DNA of 64,000 nucleotides from Streptomyces sp. NBC_01283 (GCF_041435335.1 NZ_CP108430.1:7281001-7345000), one strand, 5' to 3'; shown: positions 8,359 to 19,300, counted from the first letter of the stretch. Notes: generated by a model from the letters alone, not told the origin. Made by a program: numbers and translations.

Positions 8359-9335
8359 AGCGTGCTCCAGTCCTGATCGGGGTAACGGTGCACGGGCGCC
8401 GACACGTCGTCGAGCGCCTGGCAGATCTCGTCAGGAAGACTAAGGGTCTCCACTGACAATGCGGCCGTGAGCTGCTGCGCGTTGCGCGCGCCGACGATCG
8501 GCGCGGTCACTCCGGGGCGGTCGCGCACCCAGGCGAGAGCGACCTGGAGCGGTGTGGCCGCGAGGCCGTCCGCCGCCGTGGCGAGCGCGTCGACGATGCG
8601 GCTCGCGGCGTCGTCGAGATAGGGCGCGACGAACGGCGCGAAGTGCTCCGAGCCACCGCGCGAGTCGGCCGGGGTGGAGTGGCGGTACTTCCCGGTGAGC
8701 ACGCCGCGGCCGAGCGGCGACGAAGGAAGCAGCCCCACGCCGAGATCCATCGCGGCCGGCAGCAGCTCCCGTTCGACGCCCCGCTGCAGCAGCGAGTACT
8801 CCATCTGCGTGCTGGCCAGGCGGGTCCGGGTCCCCGGGGCGGCGAGCTGCCACGTCGCCGCCTTGGCGAGCTGCCAGCCGGAGAAGTTCGAGATGCCCGC
8901 ATAGCGCGCCCGGCCGCTGCTGACGGCTATGTCCAGGGCCTGGAGCGTCTCGTCCAGGGGCGTGCTGGGGTCGAAGGCGTGCAGCTGCCACAGGTCCACG
9001 TAATCCGTGCCCAGGCGGGCGAGGGACGCGTCGAGCGCGGAGAGGAGGTGACCCCGTGAGCCGTCGAAGCGGCGGTCGGGATCGGGCACGCTGCCCGCCT
9101 TGGTCGCGATGACCAGGTCGCGCCGCGGCACGAGCCGTTCTATGAGTCGGCCGAGCAGGTACTCCGCCTCCCCGTCGCCGTACACATCGGCTGTGTCGAC
9201 GAGGCTGCCGCCGGCTTCCCAGAACACCTTCAACAGATCGGCGGCGTCGCTCTCCTGGGTGTGCCCCCAGGTCAGGGTGCCGAGTCCGATCCGGGACACG
9301 CGAAGGCCGGTACGGCCGAGATGCCTCTGCTCCAT
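8355..9335 (-). CDS. Aldo/keto reductase
   Basis: A 326-residue TIM-barrel NADP(H) oxidoreductase. The N-terminus RHLGRTGLRVSRIGLGTLTWG, the catalytic Asp/Tyr in DTADVYGDGEAE, Lys in IATKAGS, and His in WQLHAFD form the usual tetrad, and the C-terminal APIVGARNAQQL part binds the NADP phosphate. It resembles the YajO/Tas-like group of general aldehyde or ketone reductases. The gene is translationally coupled to the RecD2-like gene (stop and start overlap by 4 bases), a pairing without an obvious functional link. Confidence 0.9.
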   Translation of the reverse strand: MEQRHLGRTGLRVSRIGLGTLTWGHTQESDAADLLKVFWEAGGSLVDTADVYGDGEAEYLLGRLIERLVPRRDLVIATKAGSVPDPDRRFDGSRGHLLSALDASLARLGTDYVDLWQLHAFDPSTPLDETLQALDIAVSSGRARYAGISNFSGWQLAKAATWQLAAPGTRTRLASTQMEYSLLQRGVERELLPAAMDLGVGLLPSSPLGRGVLTGKYRHSTPADSRGGSEHFAPFVAPYLDDAASRIVDALATAADGLAATPLQVALAWVRDRPGVTAPIVGARNAQQLTAALSVETLSLPDEICQALDDVSAPVHRYPDQDWSTL

Positions 9336-9512
9336 GGGCGCTGAGATTACTGGCCGTCCTCCAGCGGCGTGAGGGGCTGTGGACAAACCTGGGACTGTGG
9401 AGAACCCGGCCACCCGGACCCTCGGCCCGCCCGCCTGCCGATGACGGTCCCCGGGGCCACGCGCTACAGTCCCCGGCACAGGGACGTTACTGCTCAGTAA
9501 GGGGATTCGGCC

Positions 9513-10562
9513 ATGCAGCTCGGGATCAACCTCGGCTACTGGGGCGCGGGGATGGACGCGGACAACCTCGCCGTCGCCAAGGAGGCCGACAAGCTCGGCT
9601 ACGCGGTCTGCTGGGCCGCCGAGGCCTACGGCTCGGACGCCGCGACGGTGCTGTCCTGGGTGGCCGCACAGACCGAACGCATCGACATCGGATCCGCGAT
9701 CTTCCAGATCCCGGCCCGGCAGCCCGCGATGACCGCCATGACGGCCGCCACGCTCGACTCGCTCTCCGGCGGCCGCTTCCGCCTCGGCCTGGGCGTCTCG
9801 GGGCCGCAGGTCTCCGAGGGCTGGTACGGCGTCAAGTTCGACAAGCCGCTGGCCCGCACCCGCGAGTACGTCGAGATCGTCCGCAAGGCGATGACGCGCG
9901 AGCGCCTCAGCTACGAGGGCGAGCACTGGACGCTGCCGCTGCCGGACGGGCCGGGCAAGCCCCTCAAGCTCACCGTCCACCCGGAGCGCGAGCACATCCC
10001 GCTGTACGTCGCCGCGATCGGCCCCAAGAACCTGGAGCAGACCGGTGAGATCGCCGACGGCGCCCTGCTGATCTTCCCTGCGGCCGAGCACCTGGAGGAG
10101 ACCGCGATCCGTCACCTGCGCGCGGGGCGCGAGAAGGCGGGCAAGACGATGGACGGCTTCGACGTCGTCCCGACGGTGCCGCTCGCGGTGGGCGACGGCA
10201 TCAGGGGCCTCGCGGACATGTTCCGCCCCTACACCGCCCTCTACGTGGGCGGCATGGGCAGCCGCAAGCAGAACTTCTACAACCAGCTCGCCCAGCGCAT
10301 GGGCTACGAGAAGGAAGCGGCCGAGATCCAGGACAAGTACCTGGCCGGTGACAAGGCGGGCGCGGCGGCAGCGGTGCCGCACGAGCTGATCGACTCGACG
10401 ACGCTCCTCGGCTCCGTGGACCGCATCGCCGAGCGGATGCAGGCCTACGCGGCTGCCGGGGTCACCACGCTGACGCTGGCGCCGGCCGGATTCACGCTGG
10501 ACGAGCGGATCACGGCCCTGCGCGCGGGTACGCAGGCGCTGGAGCGCGCTGGTCTCGCGTAA
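9513..10562 (+). CDS. LLM-class, probably F420-dependent oxidoreductase
   Basis: A 349-residue luciferase-like monooxygenase fold protein. MQLGINLGYWGAGMDADNLA at the start, GSAIFQIPARQPAMTAMTAATLD, LGLGVSGPQV and LYVAAIGPKN are typical of the actinobacterial F420-dependent LLM subgroup. A cofactor of F420H2 rather than FMN is inferred from subfamily resemblance. The ATG follows AAGGGGATTC. It is a single-gene unit bounded on the right by a hairpin. The substrate is unknown. Confidence 0.87.
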   Translation: MQLGINLGYWGAGMDADNLAVAKEADKLGYAVCWAAEAYGSDAATVLSWVAAQTERIDIGSAIFQIPARQPAMTAMTAATLDSLSGGRFRLGLGVSGPQVSEGWYGVKFDKPLARTREYVEIVRKAMTRERLSYEGEHWTLPLPDGPGKPLKLTVHPEREHIPLYVAAIGPKNLEQTGEIADGALLIFPAAEHLEETAIRHLRAGREKAGKTMDGFDVVPTVPLAVGDGIRGLADMFRPYTALYVGGMGSRKQNFYNQLAQRMGYEKEAAEIQDKYLAGDKAGAAAAVPHELIDSTTLLGSVDRIAERMQAYAAAGVTTLTLAPAGFTLDERITALRAGTQALERAGLA

Positions 10563-10581
10563 CCCGGAGGGAGAGGTTCTG

Positions 10582-10622
10582 CGGCCGTGGTGGGGGCTCG
10601 GGGGTCTTCCCCGCCACGGCCG
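10582..10622 (+). terminator. Hairpin after the LLM oxidoreductase gene
   Basis: CGGCCGTGGTGGGG (10582-10595) pairs with CCCCGCCACGGCCG (10609-10622), with one G-T pair and a 13-base loop. Confidence 0.75.
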
Positions 10623-10786
10623 TCACGGGGCACAACGCGTCACCACGCCCCTCGGTTACGGCCCCGTCCGGGGGCAACCGTCCTTCGTTTGGCGGAGCCG
10701 GCCCCGGCATCTGTTGCCATGCCCGCGCCACCGCATTTGACTTGCTCTTTGCGGAGGTTCGCGTGGAGGGCATGGAGGTGCCACTG

Positions 10787-11575
10787 ATGCTGTCGGCCAG
10801 GAGTGTCTTCGAGGAGATCCTCGACAACGACGAGTCGTTCCAGCTCTTCTGTTCCATCGCCGCCAGCGGGGAGTCCCAGGGCGGCTGGGAGAACGCGCGC
10901 ATCGCGGCGCTCCTCCCCGAGGGCCAGCGCGCCCTCACCGCCAAGGTCACCCGGCACGGAGCCGACGAGGACAAGCACGGGCGGATCTTCAACGCCCTGC
11001 TGAAGAAGCGCGGCCTCGATCCCGTGCCGGTCCCGCCCGAGACCGACTACACCATGCTCCTGGAGCAGCGGGGCATCGGTCTGACGCACGAGAAGCTGCG
11101 CCGTGAGGAGCCGCTGACCGAGCGGGACGTCGTCGTCTACCTCGCGCACAGCCGCGTCACCGAACAGCGCGCCTCCGACCAGATGGACATGCTGGCCAAG
11201 TACTTCGGGGACCATCCCGAGGTCGGCAGGGCCGTCACGATGATCTGCCGCGACGAGGACAACCACCTGGCGTACTGCCACGAGGAACTGCTGCGCCTGG
11301 CGGCGGCGGGACACGGGCGGACGATCCTGGACACCCTGCACGAGTGCGCACGGGCCGAGACGCGCGTGTACCGGGACGTGAGCATCGCCGTGATGAGCCA
11401 CATGGCACGCATCCTCGGCTGGCCGAAGCCCAAGTCCGCGGCGCTCGCCTCGGGCATCCAGGCCATCTACGGGTACGAACGGTTCGGCGGCTGGCGGCGG
11501 ATGGTGTCCCTGAAGCCGCCCGAGCGGCGCGACGCCCTCGGCGGACCCGCCACGTCGGCGGCCGGATTCGCGTGA
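10787..11575 (+). CDS. Ferritin-like diiron protein
   Basis: A 262-residue helical protein with a diiron-type pattern: an early Glu, then ExxH at Glu61-His64 (EDKH), Glu126, then ExxH at Glu157-His160 (EDNH). This fits a ferritin-like or rubrerythrin-like four-helix bundle, without a rubredoxin domain. The start at 10787 has GGAGG 8 bases upstream; GTG at 10763, behind another GGAGG, would add 8 residues and cannot be excluded. Possible roles are iron or oxidative stress handling, or a ferritin-fold oxidase. It stands alone, convergent with the CorA gene. Confidence 0.8.
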   Translation: MLSARSVFEEILDNDESFQLFCSIAASGESQGGWENARIAALLPEGQRALTAKVTRHGADEDKHGRIFNALLKKRGLDPVPVPPETDYTMLLEQRGIGLTHEKLRREEPLTERDVVVYLAHSRVTEQRASDQMDMLAKYFGDHPEVGRAVTMICRDEDNHLAYCHEELLRLAAAGHGRTILDTLHECARAETRVYRDVSIAVMSHMARILGWPKPKSAALASGIQAIYGYERFGGWRRMVSLKPPERRDALGGPATSAAGFA

Positions 11576-11587
11576 ACCCGCCGCCCG

Positions 11588-12595
11588 CTAGAGCCAGCCG
11601 CGGTGCTTGAACAGCCGGTAGAGGAAGACCTCGAGCGCGACCATCAGCAGGATCACGGCCGGGTAGGACCAGAGCCAGTGCAGCTCCGGCATGTGGTCGA
11701 AGTTCATGCCGTAGACCCCCGCGATCATGGTGGGGACCGCGGCCATGGCCGCCCACGCAGAGATCTTCCGCATGTCGTCGTTCTGCCGCACGCTCATCTG
11801 CGCCAGGTGCGCGGAGAGGATGTCGGAGACCAGCCGGTCGAGGCTGTCCACCCAGTCGTTCACGCGCGTCAGATGGTCGCTGACGTCCCGGAAGAACGGC
11901 TGGGCCGTGTCCTTCACGAACGGCACGTCAGGCGCGAAAGGGCCCGTTCCGGAGAGGCGCATCATGGGCATCGCCAACGGTCCGGTGGCCCTGCGGAACT
12001 CGACGATCTGCCGCTTGAACCGGTAGATCCGGGACGCCGTGTTGCGGCTGCCGCCGTTGTCGGGCGAGAAGACCTCCGCCTCCAGCTCCTCCAGATCGGT
12101 CTGCAGCTCGCCCGCGACGTCCAGGTAGTGGTCGACCGTGGCGTCCGCGACCGCGTACAGGACGGACGTGGGGCCGTGCTTGAGCATCTGGTGGTCCGCC
12201 TCCATGCGGTGGCGTACGACACCCAGGGGCGAGCCCTCGCCGTGCCGGACCGTCACCACGAAGGCATCGCCGATGAAGACCATGACCTCGCCCGAGGAGA
12301 CGGCGTCGCTGTCCGGTTCGTAGACGACCGGCTTCAGGACCACGAACAGCGAGTCGTCGTACACCTCCAGCTTGGGCCGCTGATGCGCCTTCAGGGCGTC
12401 CTCCACGGCCAGCGGATGCAGCCCGAACTCCCTGCTGACCTCGTCGAACTCCTCCTCCGTCGGTTCGTGCAGGCCCACCCAGACGAACGCGTCACCGGCG
12501 GCGCGCGCCTCGTCGAGCGCATCGGAGAAGTCCGCCTCGCACTCGCTCCGGCGGCCGTCCCGGTACATCGCGCAGTCCACGATCACGGAGCGCAT
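11588..12595 (-). CDS. corA: CorA family magnesium/divalent cation transporter
   Basis: A 335-residue CorA-type channel. A large N-terminal cytoplasmic domain precedes the long helix and two C-terminal membrane helices; the signature GMNF occurs in GVYGMNFDHMPELHW just after the first membrane segment, and the protein ends with the basic LFKHRGWL. The start at 12595 has AGGAAGA immediately upstream; a frame extension of 9 residues would overlap that site and is less likely. It is divergent from the histidine phosphatase gene with 53 bases between starts. It should move Mg2+ (or Co2+/Ni2+) across the cytoplasmic membrane. Confidence 0.93.
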   Translation of the reverse strand: MRSVIVDCAMYRDGRRSECEADFSDALDEARAAGDAFVWVGLHEPTEEEFDEVSREFGLHPLAVEDALKAHQRPKLEVYDDSLFVVLKPVVYEPDSDAVSSGEVMVFIGDAFVVTVRHGEGSPLGVVRHRMEADHQMLKHGPTSVLYAVADATVDHYLDVAGELQTDLEELEAEVFSPDNGGSRNTASRIYRFKRQIVEFRRATGPLAMPMMRLSGTGPFAPDVPFVKDTAQPFFRDVSDHLTRVNDWVDSLDRLVSDILSAHLAQMSVRQNDDMRKISAWAAMAAVPTMIAGVYGMNFDHMPELHWLWSYPAVILLMVALEVFLYRLFKHRGWL

Positions 12596-12648
12596 TCTTC
12601 CTAACCTCTGCCCGGGGCGCACCCCGTCGGCGGCTTAGGCTGGCCCGC

Positions 12649-13335
12649 ATGCCCACGCTGATCCTCGTCCGGCACGGACGATCCACCGCCAACACCGCGG
12701 GTCTGCTCGCCGGGTGGACCCCCGGCGTGGCCCTGGACGAGCGCGGCGCCGCACAGGCCGCCGCGCTCCCCGGACGCCTCGCGGACCTGCCGCTCGCCGA
12801 AGTCGTCACGAGCCCCCTGCAGCGCTGCCAGGAGACCGTCGCGCCGCTGCTCGCCGCCCGGCCGGACCTGCGGGCGCACACCGACGACCGCATCGGGGAG
12901 TGCCACTACGGCGACTGGTCGGGCCGCAAGCTCGCCGAGCTGTCCGACGAGCCGCTCATGGAGGTCGTACAGCAGCATCCGTCGGCTGCCGCCTTCCCCG
13001 GCGGCGAGTCCATGCGCGCCATGCAGACGCGGGCGGCCGAGGCGGTACGCGAGTGGAACGCGCGCGTGGAGCGCGACCACGGCCCGGACGCCGTCTACCT
13101 CATGTGCTCGCACGGCGACATCATCAAGTCCCTTGTCGCGGACGCCATCGGCCTCCATCTGGATCTCTTCCAGCGCATCTCCGTGGAGCCCTGTTCCGTC
13201 ACCGCCATCCGTTTCACGCGGCTGCGCCCCTTCCTCGTACGCCTGGGGGACACCGGCGACTTCGGGTCGCTCGCGCCCCGCGTGGAGCCGTCGGGCAGCG
13301 ACGCGGCGGTGGGGGGCGACACGGGAGCACCGTGA
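12649..13335 (+). CDS. Histidine phosphatase (phosphoglycerate-mutase-like)
   Basis: A 228-residue member of the histidine phosphatase superfamily: LILVRHGRSTAN places the phospho-accepting His at residue 9, LQRCQETV carries the second Arg, and MCSHGDIIKSL the second catalytic His. It belongs to the actinobacterial MSMEG_4193-like group usually linked to the DUF3090 and SCO1664-type genes, exactly as here. The three genes are probably one transcript. The substrate is not known. The C-terminal 25 residues are a disordered Gly/Asp-rich tail. Confidence 0.9.
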   Translation: MPTLILVRHGRSTANTAGLLAGWTPGVALDERGAAQAAALPGRLADLPLAEVVTSPLQRCQETVAPLLAARPDLRAHTDDRIGECHYGDWSGRKLAELSDEPLMEVVQQHPSAAAFPGGESMRAMQTRAAEAVREWNARVERDHGPDAVYLMCSHGDIIKSLVADAIGLHLDLFQRISVEPCSVTAIRFTRLRPFLVRLGDTGDFGSLAPRVEPSGSDAAVGGDTGAP

Positions 13336-13416
13336 TCGTCACCCGCAGTAGGGTGCAGTCGTCGCGCCGAACAGGCGCAAATGATCAACCGCAGTCGATC
13401 CCAATGGAGACAGGAC

Positions 13417-14007
13417 GTGTCGCGTCAGGTGTTCCTCTACGACCCGCCGGAACGCTTCGTGGCCGGAACGGTCGGACTCCCCGGACGGCGTACCTTCTTC
13501 CTCCAGGCTTCCGCCGGTGGCCGGGTGACCAGCGTCGCCCTGGAGAAGACCCAGGTGGCCGCCCTCGCCGAACGCATGGAAGAGCTGCTCGACGAGGTGG
13601 TGCGCCGCAGTGGCGGCAACACCCCCGTGCCCGCGGTGGCCCCCTCCGAGGTCAGTGACAGCGCGCCCCTGGACTCGCCGGTCGAGGAGGAGTTCCGCGT
13701 CGGCACGATGGCGCTCGCCTGGGACGGCGACGAGGAGCGGATGATCGTCGAGGCGCAGGCTCTGGTCGAGCTGGACGCCGAGTCCGACGAGGATCTCGCG
13801 GAAGCCGAGGAAAGGCTTCTGCAGGACGAGGAGAACGGGCCGCCGATGCTGCGCGTCCGGCTCTCCGGGGTGCAGGCGCGCGCGTTCGCCAGGCGCGCCC
13901 TGGACGTCGTGAACGCGGGCCGGCCGCCGTGCCCGCTGTGCAGTCTCCCGCTCGACCCGGAAGGACACGTATGCCCGCGGCAGAACGGATACCGGCGGGG
14001 AGCGTGA
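13417..14007 (+). CDS. DUF3090 family protein
   Basis: A 196-residue protein with the DUF3090 pattern: VFLYDPPERFVAGTVGLPG at the start, then GRRTFFLQA, and a C-terminal zinc-ribbon-like element CPLCxLPLDPEGHVCPRQN. The GTG at 13417 is preferred because the family begins with SRQVFLYDPP; the ATG 36 bases earlier gives residues without family resemblance. Its end overlaps the next gene by 37 bases, so the two products are probably made in fixed proportion. Function is not established. Confidence 0.88.
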   Translation: MSRQVFLYDPPERFVAGTVGLPGRRTFFLQASAGGRVTSVALEKTQVAALAERMEELLDEVVRRSGGNTPVPAVAPSEVSDSAPLDSPVEEEFRVGTMALAWDGDEERMIVEAQALVELDAESDEDLAEAEERLLQDEENGPPMLRVRLSGVQARAFARRALDVVNAGRPPCPLCSLPLDPEGHVCPRQNGYRRGA

Positions 14008-14816
14008 CCTCCGACGCCATGGAGCTGCTCTCCCGCGGTGAGCTGACCGTGCGGGGGCGGATCCGGGAGGCCTCGAACGCGGTGCTCTACTGCTCCGTCG
14101 CGTACGAGGGCCGGGAGGCCGCCTGCGTCTACAAGCCGGTCGCCGGGGAGCGGCCCCTGTGGGATTTCCCCGACGGGACGCTCGCACAGCGCGAGGTGGC
14201 CGCGTACGAGGTTTCCGAGGCGACGGGGTGGGGCCTGGTCCCGCCGACGGTCCTGCGGGACGGGCCGCACGGCGAGGGCATGTGCCAGCTGTGGATCGAG
14301 GGCTCGGACACCGACCCGGAGTCCTCCGAGGACGGTGGGGAGCTGCTGGCCCTGGTCGAGGGCGCGGAGCCCGGTGAGGGCTGGAAGGCGATCGGCTTCG
14401 CCGATGTGGGGGAGGGGCGTACGGCGCTTCTCGTGCACGCGGACGACGAGCGGCTGCGGCGGCTCGCCGTGCTCGACGCGGTGATCAACAACGCGGACCG
14501 CAAGGGCGGCCATCTGCTGACCGACGCGGGCCGCCTGTACGGCATCGACCACGGGGTCACCTTCAACGCCGAGGACAAGCTGCGGACCCTCCTGTGGGGG
14601 TGGGCGGGGGAGCCGCTGACCGCCGAGGCCGTCGGGGTCCTTGAGTCCCTGCGGGGCGCGCTGGCGGACGAGGCGCCGCTGGGCCTCCGGCTGGGGAAGC
14701 TGATCACCGGGGCGGAGCTGGACGCGGTGCGCGCCCGCGTGGACGCCCTGCTGGCGTCCGGGAAGCATCCCGTGCCCGGCGGGGAGTGGCCCGCGATTCC
14801 GTGGCCGCCGGTGTAG
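13971..14816 (+). CDS. SCO1664 family, PI3/4-kinase-like protein
   Basis: A 281-residue protein that I recognise as the SCO1664 family (TIGR03843). It looks like an atypical kinase: a Lys in ACVYKPVAGERPLWDFP followed by an acidic residue in LAQREVAAYEVS, a catalytic-loop-like DAVINNADRKGGH, and GIDHGVTFN in the place of the metal-binding DFG. This arrangement is shared with HipA and PI3/4-kinase-type folds. The ATG at 13971 has AAGGA upstream and lies inside the DUF3090 gene. The substrate, protein or small molecule, is unknown. Coupling with a histidine phosphatase raises the idea of an opposed kinase/phosphatase pair. Confidence 0.85.
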   Translation: MPAAERIPAGSVTSDAMELLSRGELTVRGRIREASNAVLYCSVAYEGREAACVYKPVAGERPLWDFPDGTLAQREVAAYEVSEATGWGLVPPTVLRDGPHGEGMCQLWIEGSDTDPESSEDGGELLALVEGAEPGEGWKAIGFADVGEGRTALLVHADDERLRRLAVLDAVINNADRKGGHLLTDAGRLYGIDHGVTFNAEDKLRTLLWGWAGEPLTAEAVGVLESLRGALADEAPLGLRLGKLITGAELDAVRARVDALLASGKHPVPGGEWPAIPWPPV

Positions 14817-14969
14817 GCGCGGCCCTGCGGCGATGGTGTCGTCCCCCACGTTTGGGCGGGCGGAACGCCTGCCCACCAGGGGAGCGGCTGCTCTGCAGTG
14901 ATTCCCGGATCAAGGTGCCCCGCCAGCCCCCACTCGTATACGGACGCTCCGTCCGGTTAGGCTCATGGC

Positions 14970-16199
14970 ATGCATGCCTGGCCCGCTTCTGAGGTCCCCG
15001 CCCTGCCTGGCAAGGGCCGCGACCTCCGGATCCACGACACCGCGACCGGTGGTCTCGTCACCCTTGACCCCGGTCCCGTCGCCCGTATCTACGTCTGCGG
15101 CATCACTCCGTACGACGCGACCCACATGGGTCACGCGGCGACCTACAACGCGTTCGACCTCGTGCAGCGCGTGTGGCTCGACAACAAGCGGCAGGTTCAT
15201 TACGTCCAGAACGTGACCGACGTGGATGACCCGCTCCTGGAACGCGCCATCCGTGACGGCAAGGACTGGGTGGAGCTCGCCGAGGGCGAGACCGCCCTGT
15301 TCCGCGAGGACATGACGGCCCTGCGGCTGCTCCCGCCGCAGCACTACATCGGAGCCGTCGAGGCGATACCCGGCATCGTGCCGCTCGTCGAACGGCTCCG
15401 GGACATGGGCGCCGCCTACGAGCTCGAGGGCGACGTCTACTTCTCGGTCGAGTCCGACCCGCACTTCGGTGAGGTGTCCGGCCTCGACGCCGCAGCGATG
15501 AAGCTGCTCTCCGCGGAGCGGGGCGGCGACCCGGACCGTCCGGGCAAGAAGGACCCGCTCGACCCGATGCTCTGGATGGCCGCCCGCGAGGGCGAGCCGA
15601 GCTGGGACGGGGCCTCGCTGGGCCGCGGCCGGCCCGGCTGGCACATCGAGTGCGTGGCCATCGCCCTTGACCACCTGGGCATGGGCTTCGACGTGCAGGG
15701 CGGCGGGTCCGACCTCGCCTTCCCGCACCACGAGATGGGCGCCTCGCACGCCCAGGCGCTCACCGGCGAGCACCCCTTCGCCAAGGCGTACGTGCACGCG
15801 GGCATGGTCGGCCTGGACGGCGCGAAGATGTCGAAGTCCAAGGGCAACCTCGTCTTCGTGTCGAAGCTGCGGCGGGACGGGACCGACCCGGCCGCCATCC
15901 GCCTCGCGCTCCTGGCGAACCACTACCGCGCCGACTGGGAGTGGACCGACTCCGTCCTGACCGAGGCCGTGGAGCGCCTGGGCCGGTGGCGTGCCGCCGT
16001 CTCGCGCCCCGACGGACCCTCCGCCGACGCCGTGGTAGAGCAGATGCGCGAAGCCCTGGCCAACGACCTGGACTCTCCGGCCGCGCTCGCCGCGGTCGAC
16101 GCCTGGGCCGCCCGCCAGGCCGCCGATGGCGGCACGGAAGAGGGCGCCCCCGGCGTCGTGTCCCGTGCCGTGGACGCGCTGCTCGGCGTCGCCCTGTAG
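14970..16199 (+). CDS. mshC: Cysteine:1-D-myo-inosityl 2-amino-2-deoxy-alpha-D-glucopyranoside ligase
   Basis: A 409-residue class I tRNA-synthetase-like ligase for the ATP-dependent joining of cysteine to GlcN-Ins, the third step of mycothiol synthesis in the cytoplasm. It has the HIGH-type motif THMGH, the zinc/cysteine-binding YVCGITPYD, and the KMSKS motif KMSKSKGN. The length (about 410 residues) and lack of a tRNA anticodon-binding domain separate it from CysS (about 460-470). It is likely expressed from its own promoter in the 150 bases after the SCO1664-type gene. Mycothiol is the main low-molecular-weight thiol in actinobacteria. Confidence 0.95.
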   Translation: MHAWPASEVPALPGKGRDLRIHDTATGGLVTLDPGPVARIYVCGITPYDATHMGHAATYNAFDLVQRVWLDNKRQVHYVQNVTDVDDPLLERAIRDGKDWVELAEGETALFREDMTALRLLPPQHYIGAVEAIPGIVPLVERLRDMGAAYELEGDVYFSVESDPHFGEVSGLDAAAMKLLSAERGGDPDRPGKKDPLDPMLWMAAREGEPSWDGASLGRGRPGWHIECVAIALDHLGMGFDVQGGGSDLAFPHHEMGASHAQALTGEHPFAKAYVHAGMVGLDGAKMSKSKGNLVFVSKLRRDGTDPAAIRLALLANHYRADWEWTDSVLTEAVERLGRWRAAVSRPDGPSADAVVEQMREALANDLDSPAALAAVDAWAARQAADGGTEEGAPGVVSRAVDALLGVAL

Positions 16200-16302
16200 G
16201 ACCCGTTCGCCGGGCCGCCGCCGGACTCCGTTTCGAGGAGTCCAGCAGCGGCTCGGCAAAGTCCATGGCCTCCACACCCTCCGGGGCGCTAGACACCGGG
16301 CC

Positions 16303-19300
16303 ATGAGATCACCCACCCGCTCCAGACGGGCGGCCGTCGTCGCCGCCCTGTTCGGCCTCCTCGCCGTGTTCGCCGGTCCCGGTGGCGGCGCCGCGCAGGC
16401 CGCCGATGAACCCGCGACCACCGTCGGGGACGTCACGGACTTCGCCGCCGACGGCTCCGTCTACCGCCTCACCGCGGGCAAGGCCGTGGCCCGCGTCAGT
16501 TTTGTCTCACAGCAGACGTTCCGGCTCGAACTCGCCCCCGAGGGTGAGTTCACCGACCCGACGGGCAAGGACATCGTCCTGCCGCAGGGCGACCCGCCGC
16601 GCACCAAGTGGGCCGACAAGGGCGACCGTTACGAACTGAGCACCTCCAAGGTGACCCTGCGCGCCTACAAGTCGCCCCTGCGTTTCGCCCTCTACCGCTC
16701 CGACGGCACCCAGGTCTGGGCCGAGTCCGAGGGCCTGAGCTGGACCAAGGACGCCACCACCCAGAGCCTGGCCCGTGGCGCCGACGAGCAGTACTACGGC
16801 GCCGGGATGCAGAACGGGCGGGGCAACACCTCGCACCGGGGCAAGAAGGTCGAGGTGAGCGTCGACTACAACTGGGACGACGGCGGCCACCCCAACTCCG
16901 TGCCGTTCTACGTGTCTTCGCAGGGCTACGGAGTCTTCCGCAACACCTACGCCCCCAACACCTATGACTTCGCCGAGCCGGTGACGGCCAGCGCCAAGGA
17001 ACAGCGCTTCGACGCCTACTACTTCGCGGGTGACGGCGCCAAGGACGTCAAGGGAGTCATAGGGCAGTACACGAAGCTCACCGGGAAGCCCTTCCTGCCG
17101 CCCGTCTACGGCCTGGAGATCGGCGACGCCGACTGCTACCTCCACAACGCCAACCAGGGCGAACGGCACACCCTGGACTCCCTGAAGGTCGCCGACGAGT
17201 ATCTGAAGCACGACATGCCCAACGGCTGGATGCTCGTCAACGACGGCTACGGCTGCGGATACGAAGACCTCGCCGAGACCGCCAAGGGCCTCCAGGACCG
17301 CGACATGCAGATGGGCCTGTGGACCGAGGACGGCATCGACAAGATCGCCGACCAGGTCAAGGCGGGCCAGCGCGTCGCCAAGCTCGATGTGGCCTGGGTC
17401 GGCGACGGCTACAAGAAGGCGCTCGACGGCTGCAAGGACGCGTACAAGGGCATCGAGGACAACAGCGACGCCCGCGGCTTCACCTGGGCCCCGGAGAGCT
17501 GGTCGGGCGCCCAGCGCTGCGGGGTGCAGTGGTCCGGCGACCAGAGCGGCAGCTGGGAGTACATCCGCTGGCAGATCCCGACCTACGCGGGCGCGACCAT
17601 GTCCGGCATGGCCTACACGACCGGCGACGTGGACGGCATCTTCGGCGGCAGCGCCAAGACGTACGCGCGTGACCTGCAGTGGAAGTCGTTCCTGCCGGTC
17701 ACGATGACGATGGACGGCTGGGCCGCCAACGACAAGCAGCCCTTCCGATACGGCGAGCCCTACACCTCCATCAACCGCAAGTACCTCAAGCTCCACGAAT
17801 CGCTGCTGCCCTACTTCTACTCGTACGGCCAGGAAGCGACCAGGACGGGCGTCGGCGCCACGCGCCCGCTGGCCCTCGAATACCCCGACGACCCGAAGGC
17901 AGCCACCGACGCGGCGAAGTACGAGTTCCTGGCGGGCGAGGACTTCCTCGTCGCGCCCGTCTACAAGGACACGACCGTCCGGGACGGCATCTACCTCCCC
18001 AAGGGCACGTGGACCGACTACTGGAGCGGCCGTACGTACCAGGGGCCGACGACCGTCGACCACTACAGCGCGCCCCTCGACACCCTGCCGCTCTTCGTCA
18101 AGGGCGGCGCCAGCGTGCCGATGTGGCCCGGCATCAGGTCCTACAAGGACCGCACCGCCACCTCGCCGCTCGCCTGGGACATCTACCCGCAGGGGGAGTC
18201 CTCCTTCGAGCTGTACGAGGACGACGGCGTGACCCGGCAGCACCGCGACGGCAAGTACGCCACCCAGCGTGCCGACGTGGAGGCGCCCCGCTCCGGCGCG
18301 GGCGACGTACGGGTGCGGATCGGCGCGAGCAAGGGGGAGTTCAGCGGCAAGCAGACCAAGCGGCCCTACGCCTTCACGCTGCACACCGGTGACGCGCCCA
18401 GCCGCGTTGAGCTGGGCGGTGACAGGCTGCCCCGGCTCACCTCGAAGGAGGCGTACGAGAAGGCCGCGCAGGGCTGGTTCTACGACCGGGACGACCGGGG
18501 TGGTGTCGTGAAGGTGAAGACGGCGGCGCTCCGCACGGACCGCGCCTTCGATCTTGAGCTCGACGACACCAGCGCGGTCGGCGGTGCCGTGCCCGGCGCG
18601 GCCGCCTCGGTGAGCGCCCCCGCCGGTCAGGAACTCGGCGCGGGTGCGGCGGGCAAGGTCGCCGTCGACGTCACCGCGGGCAAGCGGGACGCCACCGGCG
18701 TCGACGTCACCCTGGACGTGCCCGAGGGCTGGACCGCGGGCACCGCCCACGCCGACCGCGTCCCGGCGGGCACCACGCGCCGCGTCGACGTCGCCGTCAC
18801 TCCGCCCAAGGGCGCCGACCCCGGCGAACAGCCGCTCACCGCGACGGCCCACTACCGCGCGGCGGGCCAGGACCGCACCGCCACCCAGCGGATCGCGGTC
18901 GACGTCATGCCACCGGCGCCCTCGGCCGACGCCTGGGCCAGCGACCTGGTGTGGCTGAAGTCCACCAACGGCTACGGTCCCGCCGAACGCGACCGCAGCA
19001 ACGGCGAGTCGGGCGCCGGGGACGGCCACACGCTGACCCTCGCGGGCAAGACGTACGAGAAGGGGATCGGCACCCACGCCGACTCCGTCATCGAGGTCTA
19101 CACGGGCGGCAAGTGCGGGCGGTTCACCGCCGACGTGGGCATCGACGACGAGATCAACGGCTACGGAGAGGTGGCCTTCTCCGTCGAGGCCGACGGCAAG
19201 GTGCTGTGGACCTCGCCCAAGGTGACGGGCGCTTCGGCGACCGTCCCGGTGGACGTCGACGTGAGCGGCGCCCGGCACGTGGAGCTGAAGGTGACTGATA

